Part shown: positions 17,562 through 27,302 of the stretch, one piece after another | How the letters are laid out: each line of letters starts with the position of its first letter | Position numbering within the stretch: the stretch's first letter is position 1 | Assembly (NCBI GenBank): GCA_902613475.1 | Contig: CACMHG010000006.1 | Span: 1 to 64,000, forward strand | Direction: 5' to 3' | Length of the DNA: 64,000 nt | Source of the DNA: K189A clade bacterium | Lineage (GTDB): Bacteria; Pseudomonadota; Gammaproteobacteria; Pseudomonadales; Azotimanducaceae | Translations under genes and position numbers: made by a program | The notes under the pieces: model-generated | The model's database searches: none | What the model saw: the letters and a program-made list of their open reading frames with translations, nothing else | Told to the model about the DNA's origin: nothing

Positions 17562-18116
17562 ATGTCCAACAGTAGACCAAGACTAACAATATTCACCGTT
17601 ATCATCGCTGCAGGTCTCGCGGTACCAGTAAGCGCTGACAGCTCCCGGTTTTCAGGCTCTTGGCAGCTCAATGCGACTGAATCTGATGTTTTGCGGGAGG
17701 ATTTAGACGAGCGCACTAGCTTAATCAACAAACCCGGCAAGCTCAGCGGATCAATCATGGGAATGCCACTTCCGGGTGGCAAACCAAAAAATCGATCTCA
17801 TTCTCCACTTACGGCGAAAGATCCTGCTGTTCTTCGAGTAAGGTTTATGGAAATCGATATTGCCTCAGATGCCGTTCAACTAACCTTTCCCGAACTTTCA
17901 GGCTTCGAAGCATCGGATAACATGATGATCGGAGAATTTAGGGGACGAAAGACCTCGTTATCCTCCAATAGAATCCGTCAAAATTATCAAACGACAGAAC
18001 GGCGGGTTAAAAAGCTTTTTTCAATTCGATCTGATGGCAGGCTGCTTGTTCAAGTAGAAATCAAACCTAGGGACTCAAAGAAAAGAGTATTAAGTCGCGT
18101 TTTTGATAGAGTTTGA
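17562..18116 (+). CDS. small exported protein of unknown function
   Basis: 184 residues with a signal peptide (hydrophobic residues 9-24, probable cleavage after VSA near 25). The mature protein begins SSRFSGSWQLNATESDVLRE, a pattern often seen in small exported lipocalin-like or beta-rich hypothetical proteins that start with a FSGxWxLN motif. The rest is rich in Arg, Ser and Lys with a basic end. No catalytic motif is seen. It is transcribed away from the envelope operon, and the shared intergenic region may mean common regulation. Confidence 0.7.
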   Translation: MSNSRPRLTIFTVIIAAGLAVPVSADSSRFSGSWQLNATESDVLREDLDERTSLINKPGKLSGSIMGMPLPGGKPKNRSHSPLTAKDPAVLRVRFMEIDIASDAVQLTFPELSGFEASDNMMIGEFRGRKTSLSSNRIRQNYQTTERRVKKLFSIRSDGRLLVQVEIKPRDSKKRVLSRVFDRV

Positions 18117-18235
18117 CTAGGGAGTTTGCGCTCAGACCTAAACGTCACTCTAGTTGGATTCTTTGGCCTTAAATTTAGATTTGAAAGACATCAAATCTTG
18201 TTGCCTAGCAGCCATAAATTCCGCATCTTTGTCTG

Positions 18236-19204
18236 ATGACTACTTTAAGCTACTTAATCTACGTTCCGCTGCAAATCCTCGCAATTCCTGGTGCAATTGT
18301 CGGCCTACTCCTCACCGCCTATAAGCAGATCCTTGTCAGTAGGCGTCTTGGAATCTCGCAGACCGCCATCGAGATCATCAACGGTCGATGGACCATGCAT
18401 GTGTTTGGCCTGCGTCAAGATGACGCGACAGCGGCACTGATGTCGGTCTTGCCGAACACATCAAAACTCGGCCTTTGGTTGGTGCTATGGCCACTTTGGG
18501 TGCAGGCACGCGTGGCCGGACAGTCTTTGCTTTACCCCCGAATACCCAATGTTGGTGATGAGAGCTTCGCCGACTTAGTGGCGGCACGAACAACACACTT
18601 CGACGCCATCATTGCGCGCGCGATCGAAGAGGTAGACCAGTTCGTGCTAATGGGCGCTGGATACGATACCCGGGCCTATGGCGACCTAAAACACAGCGGC
18701 GTGACATTTTTTGAAGTTGACCAAGCGGTGGTGCAAGACCATAAGCGCATGACGATTGATGCTGCGGGGATTTACTGCGAGCAGGTGAATTTTGTCGCTG
18801 TCGACTTCAGCGTAGACAATCTTTTTAACAAGCTTACCGAGGCAGGCTTTGACGCCTCGCGCAAAACACTTTTTCTATGGGAAGGCGTGTCGCTGTATCT
18901 CTCGGCTGAGCAGGTTGCCTCGACGCTGGCGATGGTAAAACAGCAGGCCGCTCCGGCCAGCGCCATCGTCGTCGACCTTTATGCGGAACGCATTATCAAT
19001 ACTCTCGGTAAGGCCAAGGCGAACCAAAAAGTACTCGAAATGACGGACGAAACGCTTGAATTTGGCCTGCCGTTTGCCCATGACTGGCAGGCAGTGCTCT
19101 CTAAGTTTATCGCCACACAATCACTGCAACAGGGTGAGACTCACTTTTTGGGTGCCAACAACAAGGCGGGGCCCTATGCGGTCGTTGTTGAAATGATCTG
19201 TTGA
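18236..19204 (+). CDS. class I SAM-dependent methyltransferase, LCMT/TIGR00027 family
   Basis: 322 residues. An N-terminal hydrophobic stretch (residues 4-26) may anchor it in the membrane. The Rossmann domain matches the leucine carboxyl methyltransferase-like family: AARTTHFDAII, then VLMGAGYDTRAYG as the SAM-binding loop, FFEVDQ as the acidic residue that holds the ribose, and FLWEGVSLYLS, a family hallmark. Such proteins methylate small molecules or protein carboxyl groups; the substrate here is unknown. The neighbours do not form an obvious pathway with it. Confidence 0.85.
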   Translation: MTTLSYLIYVPLQILAIPGAIVGLLLTAYKQILVSRRLGISQTAIEIINGRWTMHVFGLRQDDATAALMSVLPNTSKLGLWLVLWPLWVQARVAGQSLLYPRIPNVGDESFADLVAARTTHFDAIIARAIEEVDQFVLMGAGYDTRAYGDLKHSGVTFFEVDQAVVQDHKRMTIDAAGIYCEQVNFVAVDFSVDNLFNKLTEAGFDASRKTLFLWEGVSLYLSAEQVASTLAMVKQQAAPASAIVVDLYAERIINTLGKAKANQKVLEMTDETLEFGLPFAHDWQAVLSKFIATQSLQQGETHFLGANNKAGPYAVVVEMIC

Positions 19205-19356
19205 AAACCCAACCCGATTGAAACTTAGGTAGGCATGCTAGGCGAAATACAGAGGACGCCCGCCAGCGGATTTTGTGCAACATCGTCCACGGCTGTGTGC
19301 TAACTTTTGATGATCGGCGATTCCCGACGTGTTCTTAACGATTCAAAGAGAAAACC

Positions 19357-19866
19357 ATGATCAACGAAACTGTGTGCCGTCTTTTTTTGGCATTTGCCAT
19401 CGCGATTTCACCCATGGTCAGTACAGCAAGCGAGAGTAATCAGATGATGGAACCCGAACATCCCTACGTTTTTCATTTGATTCAGGCGGAACTTTGGCAG
19501 GCGACATTGGCTAAGGAGGACGGCATATATTACCCGCCAACATACGACGTCGATGGCTTTACCCACGGCACCGCAAATCCAGCAAAGCTGCTCGTGGTCG
19601 CCAATCACTTTTACCCAGAAGTTCAGGGAGATTGGCTGTGCTTGCGCATGACCGTCGAAAGTCTGCAAGAGTCTGGTGTTAAGACCATCTTCGAGGGCAC
19701 CGCGCCGGTGGGTAACAAACCCGCGAATTTTGAGGGGTCCGACAGTGAACTGTATCCGCATATCTTGGGCGGGATCTCACCAAGCGCTGTTTTAGCCGCG
19801 CACAGAGTTGTGCGAACCGAAGACGGTCAATTTATCCAAATCGAAGGTGTCACTGACTCGCCCTAG
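19357..19866 (+). CDS. exported DUF952-family protein
   Basis: 169 residues. After a signal peptide (hydrophobic 8-21, likely cleavage near TAS, residue 25) comes a DUF952-like domain: LIQAELWQATL, YYPPTYDVDGFTHGTA and VVANHFYPEVQGDWLCLRM, followed by YPHILGGISPSAVLAAHRV. These are the standard segments of the family (helix, GFIH turn, core strand, final PL-loop strand). Most DUF952 proteins are about 110 residues, cytoplasmic and of unknown function; the export signal is unusual. The gene stands alone. Confidence 0.75.
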   Translation: MINETVCRLFLAFAIAISPMVSTASESNQMMEPEHPYVFHLIQAELWQATLAKEDGIYYPPTYDVDGFTHGTANPAKLLVVANHFYPEVQGDWLCLRMTVESLQESGVKTIFEGTAPVGNKPANFEGSDSELYPHILGGISPSAVLAAHRVVRTEDGQFIQIEGVTDSP

Positions 19867-19923
19867 GCTAGGCCGAGAGCATCACCTGACTTACTGTCGA
19901 GCCAGACCCCGACTGCGCAGCGG

Positions 19924-21084
19924 CTACTTAGGGGTGAGTTTCAGCAAGCGCCCCTTGCTGCTGCCACGCTCATCCTCCAGGGCCCAGAGCGCCCCCTGAG
20001 GTCCCTCCACTACGCTGCGTATCCGGGTATCCATGTCATAGCGTTCGACTTCCTTGGCAGTCGCGCCGTCTATCTCAATACGCACGATTACCTTCGCACC
20101 AAGGCCTGCGGCAAGGGCATTGCCCTGCCATGCTTCGAACTGGGTGCCTTGCACGAAGGAAAGATGGCTCGGCGATATGGCCGGCACCCAACTGATCTTC
20201 GGGGCCTCAAACTCTGGACGAGTACTGTGGTCAGGGATAGGGCGTCGGTCGTAGTGATCGCCGTCGGAAACTTCCGGATAGCCGTAATTCTCGCCCTTGC
20301 GAATTAGGTTCAGTTCATCGCCATGCCGCGGCCCCATTTCAATCACCCATAAACTACCCTGGGAGTCTTGAGCAATGCCGAGCGGGTTGCGATGCCCGAG
20401 GGACCAGACCTCACCGTAAACCCCGATTCGATCCACCAGCGGCGAGTCAGCGAGGTAGTCAACAAAGGGGTTATCTGAGGGTACCGAGCCGTCGTCGTTT
20501 AATCGCAGCACCTTGCCTAGATTGCTCTGCATATCCTGGGCCGGTGTGAACTTTTGGCGATCACCTGAAGTAATCCACAAATACCCCTCGTCATCGAACA
20601 TCAGCCGATGACCGTAGTGACCATAACCCACCATCTTAGGGTATTGGCGCCAAAGTACTTCAAAGCCTGTGATTGAAGGACGGCTGCCCGCAAGGTCGAT
20701 ACGACCGCGGCCCACCGCTGCACCCCGGGTACCATCGGGCGCAGATTCAACATAACTCAGGTAAACCATGCCGTTAGTCGCAAAATCAGGGTGTAAGGCA
20801 ATATCACCCATCCCTCCCTGACCGCCATAGCCAACGTCTGGCAATCCACTCACCGCACGCTTATCGCCATCGTCATCCACAACCAACAATCGGCCCTTCT
20901 TCTCGGTCACCAACATATGACCGTCGGGCAGAAAAACCATGGCCCAGGGTTCATCGAATGCAGTGACTGTTTCGACCTTAAAGGGTAAATCCTGGGTGGC
21001 TTGCGCGCTAAAAGACGCCGAAAAAAGCAGCGTCAGAACCAATATACGTCTTAATGCTGTCGTAATCATCGCTGTGTTCACCAT
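19924..21084 (-). CDS. PQQ-dependent aldose sugar dehydrogenase-like protein, exported
   Basis: About 386 residues from the ATG at 21084; another ATG at 21069 is equally possible, and a longer in-frame start at 21132 would put a non-typical leader before the signal peptide. The signal peptide ends near FSAQA. The domain is the six-bladed propeller of soluble glucose/aldose dehydrogenases (GSDH): PWAMVFLPDGHMLVTEK, GQGGMGDIALHPDF, YGHYGHRLMFDDEGYLWITSG, SLGHRNPLGIAQD and LIRKGENYGYPE are the usual repeats that hold PQQ and calcium. It would oxidise sugars or other alcohols in the periplasm and pass electrons to the respiratory chain. Confidence 0.88.
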   Translation of the reverse strand: MVNTAMITTALRRILVLTLLFSASFSAQATQDLPFKVETVTAFDEPWAMVFLPDGHMLVTEKKGRLLVVDDDGDKRAVSGLPDVGYGGQGGMGDIALHPDFATNGMVYLSYVESAPDGTRGAAVGRGRIDLAGSRPSITGFEVLWRQYPKMVGYGHYGHRLMFDDEGYLWITSGDRQKFTPAQDMQSNLGKVLRLNDDGSVPSDNPFVDYLADSPLVDRIGVYGEVWSLGHRNPLGIAQDSQGSLWVIEMGPRHGDELNLIRKGENYGYPEVSDGDHYDRRPIPDHSTRPEFEAPKISWVPAISPSHLSFVQGTQFEAWQGNALAAGLGAKVIVRIEIDGATAKEVERYDMDTRIRSVVEGPQGALWALEDERGSSKGRLLKLTPK

Positions 21085-21249
21085 CACTTTCGTTGCAGTA
21101 CCTATAGAAAATTGCTCGAGGCGAAGCCCCAATATCGTCGGTTAGATTACGACAGCGCGCGTGAACGAAATGCATAGAGATAGATGATCGAGGACAGGGC
21201 ATTGGTCCGCGTATGTGATGCAAGCCCGAACTTGCGATAGGCTCATACG

Positions 21250-21849
21250 ATGCAAGGATTTTCTCAAGCTGCCGACAACAACAAGGCCGCTATTTTGGCT
21301 GTGCTTGCCAAATGGCTGCCCCACCAAGCAAAACTGCTCGAGATTGGCAGCGGCGCGGGTCAGCACGCAATTCACATGGCCGCCGCGCTAAATCACGTTC
21401 ATTGGCAGCCTACTGATCGCGCCCCTGTGCTGCCAATGTTAACGAGCAACATCGCCGAATATGGCACTGCCAATATCCTTAGGCCCACTGCCCTCGATTT
21501 GGCTACCCAAACATGGCCCGCTCAAACCTATGACTGCGTTTACTCCGCTAGCGTTATGCACATAGTGAGTTCAGAACTGGGTGAAAATTTGATTTGTGGC
21601 GCGGCAAAGATGCTCACAGCAGATGGGCTGCTCGCGCTTTATGGCCCTTACAAATACGCGGGGGATTTTACGACCCCGTCTAACGCGGACTTTGACCTAT
21701 GGCTGAAAGCACGCGACGCTCAGAGTGGTATCCGTGATTTCGAGTGGGTTCATGATCTTGCCGCACGCTCGGGCCTTCGGTTGATGGCAGACCAGCGGAT
21801 GCCGGCCAACAATCAGATGCTCATCTTCAAAGCTTCGGCAAACGAATGA
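21250..21849 (+). CDS. DUF938-family methyltransferase-like protein
   Basis: 199 residues. The start sequence FSQAADNNKAAILAVL and LLEIGSGAGQHAIHMAAAL match the DUF938 family, a SAM-methyltransferase fold (the GSGAGQH loop binds the cofactor, and WQPTD is the acidic strand end). YDCVYSASVMHIV and LALYGPYKYAG complete the family core. The reaction is unknown. It is divergent from the sugar dehydrogenase and convergent with the carboxylase; I see no functional link with either. Confidence 0.85.
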   Translation: MQGFSQAADNNKAAILAVLAKWLPHQAKLLEIGSGAGQHAIHMAAALNHVHWQPTDRAPVLPMLTSNIAEYGTANILRPTALDLATQTWPAQTYDCVYSASVMHIVSSELGENLICGAAKMLTADGLLALYGPYKYAGDFTTPSNADFDLWLKARDAQSGIRDFEWVHDLAARSGLRLMADQRMPANNQMLIFKASANE

Positions 21850-21874
21850 GCGCAGCGGTTTCACGCCCGAGAGT

Positions 21875-24800
21875 TTAAGACGCCAGTACTGCCAGAGTTT
21901 GGCCCGCTGATACCGTTTGTCCTTCGACCACTAGCCAAGTAATCGTTCCGGCACTATTCGCCGTCACCGGCACCTCGGTTTTCATGGATTCGAGAACGGC
22001 AATTTCTTGACCCTCTTCTACGGCTTCGTTGTCTGCAAGCAGCACTTTCCAAACGGAGGCGCTAATTGGACTGGCAATTTCTTCACCATCCAGTTGATCT
22101 GCGCCGAGGACGGGAGCACTCGCAACCTGAGAGCTACTGAATGTGAGACTTCCTGAGGCTTTCCAACGCTCGAGCTCATCGGCAAAAGCCCGTTGCCGGG
22201 TTTGGTTAAATGCGCCGATTTGCGCAGCATTTTGCGCGAGTTCTTCCTGATAGGCACTCAGATCCAGCTGTGTCGTCTGGGTTTCAGGAAAATAGGCATC
22301 TGATGCACAGGCTTCGCGGATTTCCAGTAGCTCTTGGGCGTCGACTTCTTGATAGCGAATTTGGTCGAAATTGCGCAGCAGCCAGCATTCGTCCCCGAGG
22401 TCGCCGAAACCCTGGTTGCGCCATACTGGAATGGTCCGACCGACAAACTGATAACCCCCGGGACCCTCCATGCCATAGATGCACATATAGGAACCGCCAA
22501 TACCCACAGACCCTTCGGCGGTCCACGTGCGGGCAGGATTGTACTTGGTCGTCACTAGGCGGTGACTGGGGTCAACGGGCGTCGCCAGGGGCGCACCGAG
22601 ATAGACATCGCCAAGACCCAGCACCAGATAGCTGGCATCAAAAACAATTTGTTTGACCTGCTCCACCGAGTCCAATCCGTTTATGCGACGAATAAACTCA
22701 ATGTTATCGGGACACCAGGGTGCGCCCGGACGAACATTGTTCGTATAGCGCGCAATCGCCTCATGACAGGCAGGGTCGTCCCAGGACAGTGGCAACGAAA
22801 CAATTCGAGAAGGAACAGTGCTGCTGCTGTTAGTCCGAGCCTGCTCCAACAGTGGCTCTAGGGCTCGCACCATGGTGTCGTGGGTCCATCGCTGGGTTTC
22901 AAAGCGCAGGAGCAGCGAACGCACGCCGGGGATCATTTCCACCACGCCGGGCAAACCACTATCAATGACGATCTTAGCAAAGTCACCGATGAGCACCCGA
23001 GCGCCCACATCAATGATCGCCTCGCCGAATTCAAGCAACACCCACTCTTGGCCTGCCTGCCGGATCTTTACGTCATTGGCTTTGTACAACACGATGCGTG
23101 CTGCAGCGCTTTCTTTCACTCGGCTGAGGCTTGGCACCACGACCAGTTTTTGTCGTGCATCTTCCAGCCACTGAGCCTGCGCCTCACTGATTTCAGTGGC
23201 CTGGTGCTGATCAACTAACTGCAGCTGCACTTCATCGCCGGGCACCAGTTGACCAAGTTTCCAACGATCGGCATTGATCACCACGGCTGGACAAACAAAA
23301 CCGCCGAGGGAGGGTCCATCGGGACCGAGAATAACTGGCATATCACCGGTGAAATCCATCGCGCCAAAGACATAGGCTGAATCATGGATATTTGACGGAT
23401 GCAGGCCAGCTTCACCACCGTCTTCACGCGCCCACTCTGGCGTTGGGCCGTTGAGTCGAATACCTGTGCGATTGGAGTTGTGATCAATCTGCCAGCGAAT
23501 ACTGAATAACTCTTCTATCCAAGCCTCGGTGAAGAAATCAGGGGCCGCATGGGGGCCAAGCAAGACCCGAAGAATATGACGATTGTGCAGTGGCGTTTGT
23601 TCCCGCTCCTCGACGACTGCCTGCATCTCAGACTGTTCCACCCTATGCCATCGCAGCACATCCAGCTGACGCAGCGCGCGACCCTGGTGACCACCGAATT
23701 TACCGAGCACAAAGGTTGCCGGCGAACCGAGAAAATCCGGAAGATCCAATCCACCCTTAAACAGCAGATAGGCGCGAAGTCCATCCTCCATCGCGTCGAT
23801 ACAAAGCACCTGACCCGACGCAACCGCGAACACTTGACCGCGTTTAATCGGCTGTTCGTCGAGGGTGGCCTGCACCTTGGCACCGGTCAGAACACAGCGA
23901 GTGGTGCCACGAAACCGTATTTTTGCACCGCCGAGCACCATCTCGAGACCGGCAGCGTCTGAGGGATTGTCAAGCAGGCGGTTACCCAGCTGAAAGGATA
24001 AGTCGTCCATGGGGCCAGACGGTGGCACACCCACATCCCAATGACCTTGCCGACCTGGATAGGACTGCACGGTCATCTCCAGACCCGGACGTATCACCTC
24101 CAACTCGTTCGGCTGGTAGGTCAGGGCTGCCAGCACCTTGGTACCCACATTGCCCGCACGAAAAGGGTCACAGCCGAGCGCTTGCTGCAGGAGGGCGATA
24201 TTGGTGGTCGTGCCGTAGATCTTGGTGTCAGCAAGTATGCCCAATAGCCCGTCTATTGCCTGAGGACGGCTTTCACCGAAACCCATAATGTTTGCAAGCA
24301 GAGGATCAAACCAATGCGAGACCAAACTGCGCGGCCCGACCCAGCTATCGATGCGCCCAACATCCGGGAAGTTCGCATCGATCTCACCGGGTGTTGGTTT
24401 GTAATTGTCATACGGATCTTCGGCATAAAGTCTTACCTGCACGGCGGCACCCGATGGCTTCAGCCCCCCTTCAAGCGCCGAGCAGCTAGGCAAGTCACCG
24501 AAGGCAAGTCGAATCATCCATTCAACAATATCAACCCGATAAACCAGCTCGGTAACACCGTGCTCGACCTGCAGTCGAGTATTCACCTCTAAAAAGTAAT
24601 ACTCCTTGGCATCTGCGTCGTAGAGAAATTCAATAGTGCCCGCGCTGGCGTAGTTAACCGAGGCCGCCAAGGCGCGCGCACGATCGTGCATAGACTGCCG
24701 GATATTCTCCGGCAAATTTGGCGCCGGGCATTCTTCAACAAGCTTTTGATTGCGACGCTGCAGCGAGCAGTCGCGGTCACCAAGAATGGTGACCTCTCCC

Positions 24801-25450
24801 TGACCGTCACCGAATAACTGCACTTCTACATGCCGCGCCTTGGTGATGCACTTTTCCAGGAACACGCCCGGACTGGTGAAATTGCTTTTGGCGAGGGCGG
24901 TGACGGACTCGAAAGCCGCTTCCAGGTCTTGGACAGAATCACAGCGCTGCATGCCGATGCCGCCACCGCCGGCAGTGCTTTTAAGCAGCAGTGGAAAACC
25001 CACCTCGTCGGCTGCCGCGACCGCTGCGGCCAGGTCGGGCAAAATACCTGTGCCTTCCAAAATTGGCACACCTTGCGCTTGAGCCATGGCGCGGGCCTCA
25101 TGCTTGAGACCAAACACGTTGATCACGTCGGGGGTCGGCCCAAGAAAGGCCAATCCTGCCGCCGCCACCTTACTGGCAAATTCTGCGTTCTCGCTGAGAA
25201 AGCCGTAACCCGGATGAATTGCTTCAGCCTTCGCACGGGCAGCAATTGCAAGAATTTGCTCTACATCGAGATAAGTTTCAGCTACCGAATCACCGACCAG
25301 ATCGTAAACCTCATCAAATGACCCGAAGTACTGGCTGTCTTTTTCAGCCGTGGTGCGAAGGGCGATACTAACGATACCCATGCGCTTTAGGGTTCGAGCG
25401 ATACGAACCGCAGCGACGCCACGATTCGCGATCAGAATTTTCGTGAACAA
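21875..25450 (-). CDS. biotin-dependent urea/guanidine carboxylase
   Basis: 1191 residues. Order of domains: biotin carboxylase (starts KILIANRGVAAVRIARTL; the ATP-grasp glycine loop is GGGGIGMQ, then LEVNTRLQVEHGVTE), a central carboxyltransferase formed by AHS2/AHS1 (KipA/KipI-like) domains, and a C-terminal biotinyl domain with ESMKTE (biotinylated Lys1157). The enzyme carboxylates urea to allophanate, or guanidine to carboxyguanidine in the homologues that travel with DUF1989 proteins, as this one does. Those two partner genes lie directly upstream in the same operon, with 1 bp between stop and start. I cannot decide urea versus guanidine by eye, but the context favours guanidine. Confidence 0.93.
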   Translation of the reverse strand: MFTKILIANRGVAAVRIARTLKRMGIVSIALRTTAEKDSQYFGSFDEVYDLVGDSVAETYLDVEQILAIAARAKAEAIHPGYGFLSENAEFASKVAAAGLAFLGPTPDVINVFGLKHEARAMAQAQGVPILEGTGILPDLAAAVAAADEVGFPLLLKSTAGGGGIGMQRCDSVQDLEAAFESVTALAKSNFTSPGVFLEKCITKARHVEVQLFGDGQGEVTILGDRDCSLQRRNQKLVEECPAPNLPENIRQSMHDRARALAASVNYASAGTIEFLYDADAKEYYFLEVNTRLQVEHGVTELVYRVDIVEWMIRLAFGDLPSCSALEGGLKPSGAAVQVRLYAEDPYDNYKPTPGEIDANFPDVGRIDSWVGPRSLVSHWFDPLLANIMGFGESRPQAIDGLLGILADTKIYGTTTNIALLQQALGCDPFRAGNVGTKVLAALTYQPNELEVIRPGLEMTVQSYPGRQGHWDVGVPPSGPMDDLSFQLGNRLLDNPSDAAGLEMVLGGAKIRFRGTTRCVLTGAKVQATLDEQPIKRGQVFAVASGQVLCIDAMEDGLRAYLLFKGGLDLPDFLGSPATFVLGKFGGHQGRALRQLDVLRWHRVEQSEMQAVVEEREQTPLHNRHILRVLLGPHAAPDFFTEAWIEELFSIRWQIDHNSNRTGIRLNGPTPEWAREDGGEAGLHPSNIHDSAYVFGAMDFTGDMPVILGPDGPSLGGFVCPAVVINADRWKLGQLVPGDEVQLQLVDQHQATEISEAQAQWLEDARQKLVVVPSLSRVKESAAARIVLYKANDVKIRQAGQEWVLLEFGEAIIDVGARVLIGDFAKIVIDSGLPGVVEMIPGVRSLLLRFETQRWTHDTMVRALEPLLEQARTNSSSTVPSRIVSLPLSWDDPACHEAIARYTNNVRPGAPWCPDNIEFIRRINGLDSVEQVKQIVFDASYLVLGLGDVYLGAPLATPVDPSHRLVTTKYNPARTWTAEGSVGIGGSYMCIYGMEGPGGYQFVGRTIPVWRNQGFGDLGDECWLLRNFDQIRYQEVDAQELLEIREACASDAYFPETQTTQLDLSAYQEELAQNAAQIGAFNQTRQRAFADELERWKASGSLTFSSSQVASAPVLGADQLDGEEIASPISASVWKVLLADNEAVEEGQEIAVLESMKTEVPVTANSAGTITWLVVEGQTVSAGQTLAVLAS

Positions 25451-25451
25451 T

Positions 25452-26075
25452 TTATTGCAGCCTCATCTCGACCTGAACGGGGGTGGGATCGTAGCCATTG
25501 CATGGGTTGTTCAGCTGGGGGCAATTGGAGATCAAAATCGCTAGATTCACGTGAGCGAGAATTTCTACATATTTGCCTGGTCCGCTGACGCCGTCTTCAA
25601 AAGTCAGCTTGCCCTCTGGCGTGACCGGTACGTTCATAAAGAAGTTCACATTATGGGACAGGTCCGATTTTTCCAGCTGCAAATCAGCGAACTGGGTGTT
25701 TAAGGCAAGCAACCAACTGTCGCGGCACGAGTGCATGGTTCTTTTGTCTAGGGCATAGCGGACCGTATTGCTCTCCGCGGCGCAGGCGCCCCCTAGGGTG
25801 TCGTGGCGACCGCAGGTATCTTCGACGATTTCCGCTAGGGCTTGACCACTCTCCGAACGCAGTACTGTGCCCGTGGTCAAATACAGCGAACGCTGGGCCT
25901 GGATGGTCTGCATGGCACTGTAGCGCTCCGCAAAGTTGTCCGCGTTGAAAAACAGGGTATCTACAGCCTGGTTCCCATGTGCATCGGTGAGTCGAATGAT
26001 GCGATCCTTGGGCAGCACGCCGAGCCAGTAGCCGCCGGCAGGAATCGTCTTGGGCGCTTCATCCTGCAACATCAT
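25452..26075 (-). CDS. urea carboxylase-associated DUF1989 protein 2 (CgdB/CgdA-type)
   Basis: About 207 residues from the ATG at 26075; the longer open frame upstream overlaps the previous gene and is unlike the family. The family core is plain: IRLTDAHGNQAVDTLFFNA, YSAMQTIQAQRSLYLTTGTVL, CGRHDTLGGACAAESNTVRY, and a C-terminal cysteine motif ISNCPQLNNPCNGYDPTP. DUF1989 pairs next to the carboxylase have been shown in other bacteria to be carboxyguanidine deiminase (CgdAB), which turns carboxyguanidine into allophanate and ammonia. It lies between its partner subunit and the carboxylase gene. Confidence 0.9.
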   Translation of the reverse strand: MMLQDEAPKTIPAGGYWLGVLPKDRIIRLTDAHGNQAVDTLFFNADNFAERYSAMQTIQAQRSLYLTTGTVLRSESGQALAEIVEDTCGRHDTLGGACAAESNTVRYALDKRTMHSCRDSWLLALNTQFADLQLEKSDLSHNVNFFMNVPVTPEGKLTFEDGVSGPGKYVEILAHVNLAILISNCPQLNNPCNGYDPTPVQVEMRLQ

Positions 26076-26094
26076 TTTTTGTATTGGTGCCAGG

Positions 26095-26808
26095 CTATCT
26101 TCCAAAATAATAAAGCTCCGTGTTGGTGAAGCCGCGCATGTTCTCCTCGCAGCTGTTGCGACAAAAATCATCGTCTTCCACGGGTAGCGCCTTGCTAAGG
26201 GCCATCTGAACTTCTGTCCCCGGGTAGTCGGGTGAATCATTGAAGGGATGCGGACAGGTGTGGCAGACGACGATGCTGTCCATTTCGAAGCGCAACCTTA
26301 CCTTGGTGCCCGGTTGGTAACCTGGGGCAAGGGATAGGTGGCCCTCGGCATCCGCGTCGACTCGACTAAACCAGTTCATATTAGCAACCAGGTCGCGCTG
26401 ACCAAGTCCGTACTTACCAAGCTCAATTAGAAAACTGTCCTGGCCGTTGCGCACATAGTCGTTCAACGCCTTTTGATAGTTGTCCCTAGACCAAGGCTTG
26501 GTCTCTAGCAAGGCATCGGTGCACGTGCCACTGGTCGCATCGTGCCAACCGGCATCGTCATCAATTACGGAACAGAGGATGCGTCCCATGTCGGTGTACA
26601 GACAGTTGCCCATGGTAATCTTGAACGTATGCTGGCACTTCAACGAGTCGGGCAAATTCAGCCGTTCGGTCGTGTTCTCTGCACTGTAGATGAGCATCCC
26701 TACATTGCTGCCACCGGATAGATCCGTCAGTTCAAGCACGACTCCCCTCCTAACGGTCATTGACCAATGCCGTCCGCCTGGAATGCTTTCGATGTATTCG
26801 CTCATCAT
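26095..26808 (-). CDS. urea carboxylase-associated DUF1989 protein 1 (CgdA/CgdB-type)
   Basis: 237 residues, the first gene of the carboxylase operon. Family segments are IESIPGGRHWSMTVRRG, CQHTFKITMGNCLYTDMGR, DDDAGWHDATSGTCTDA and VANMNWFSRVDADAEGHLS; the metal-binding cysteines CHTCPHPFN and the CRNSCEEN pair near the end are retained. The two DUF1989 proteins form a heteromeric deiminase in studied guanidine-degrading bacteria. The start codons are ATG ATG; the leader has no clear riboswitch. With the divergent allophanate hydrolase, it completes a pathway guanidine to carboxyguanidine to allophanate to ammonia and CO2. Confidence 0.9.
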   Translation of the reverse strand: MMSEYIESIPGGRHWSMTVRRGVVLELTDLSGGSNVGMLIYSAENTTERLNLPDSLKCQHTFKITMGNCLYTDMGRILCSVIDDDAGWHDATSGTCTDALLETKPWSRDNYQKALNDYVRNGQDSFLIELGKYGLGQRDLVANMNWFSRVDADAEGHLSLAPGYQPGTKVRLRFEMDSIVVCHTCPHPFNDSPDYPGTEVQMALSKALPVEDDDFCRNSCEENMRGFTNTELYYFGR

Positions 26809-27302
26809 GGGGTACCGATACCTTTCTCAACTTGCTCGATCGGATTCAAGCGCTCTCGCTCGTTCGTAGGACTTTTTGGCAAAGCAGACCGCACGCTAAC
26901 GTGAGTGGCAGAGCGATTAACAGGATCAGTACGGGGAGGCGGTGGGCGATCTCGATGGACACAGTTCTGAACTCATATGCGTTGTTTTACCGAGAGCTGT
27001 TGTGCACGAGCCGTGCCAAGTCATCCTGCGAGCCGTGCCAAGTGCGATGCTTCGGAACAAGACCCTCTGCCGAGTCCGAGAGAGTTGGCACAACATTAGC
27101 AACACCCAAGCTCAGAGAAATGCCAAGCGCTAAAGGACAATGAAAAAGTCGAGGTTAGGCGGGAGGGCTACCTCCTTTCGCTGCACCAATTCAGTGCCGT
27201 GGAGTCTACTCCGCCCCGTTTGAGTGCTATCTGTCGAGGCCAGCACGCGTTGATAAGAGCGGGTCGAATCACTTATCGCAACGTCTTGACATACCAATAC
27301 CA
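26809..27302. promoter_or_regulatory. divergent control region with a 15-bp direct repeat
   Basis: 494 bp between the carboxylase operon (minus) and allophanate hydrolase (plus). It holds a direct repeat CGAGCCGTGCCAAGT at 27007-27021 and 27029-27043, a 22-bp period (two helical turns), and related TGCCAAG and TTGGCAC strings further right (27121, 27086). This looks like a regulator-binding array. A guanidine-I riboswitch would be expected for a guanidine system; I looked for it on both strands and found only one short resembling string. No gene is seen here. Confidence 0.45.

Noticed and set aside
27073..27084. String GTCCGAGAGAG recalling the guanidine-I (ykkC) riboswitch
   Set aside because: The other conserved parts, mainly the CCCGGGAGA region and the paired stems, are missing; one short match is not enough.
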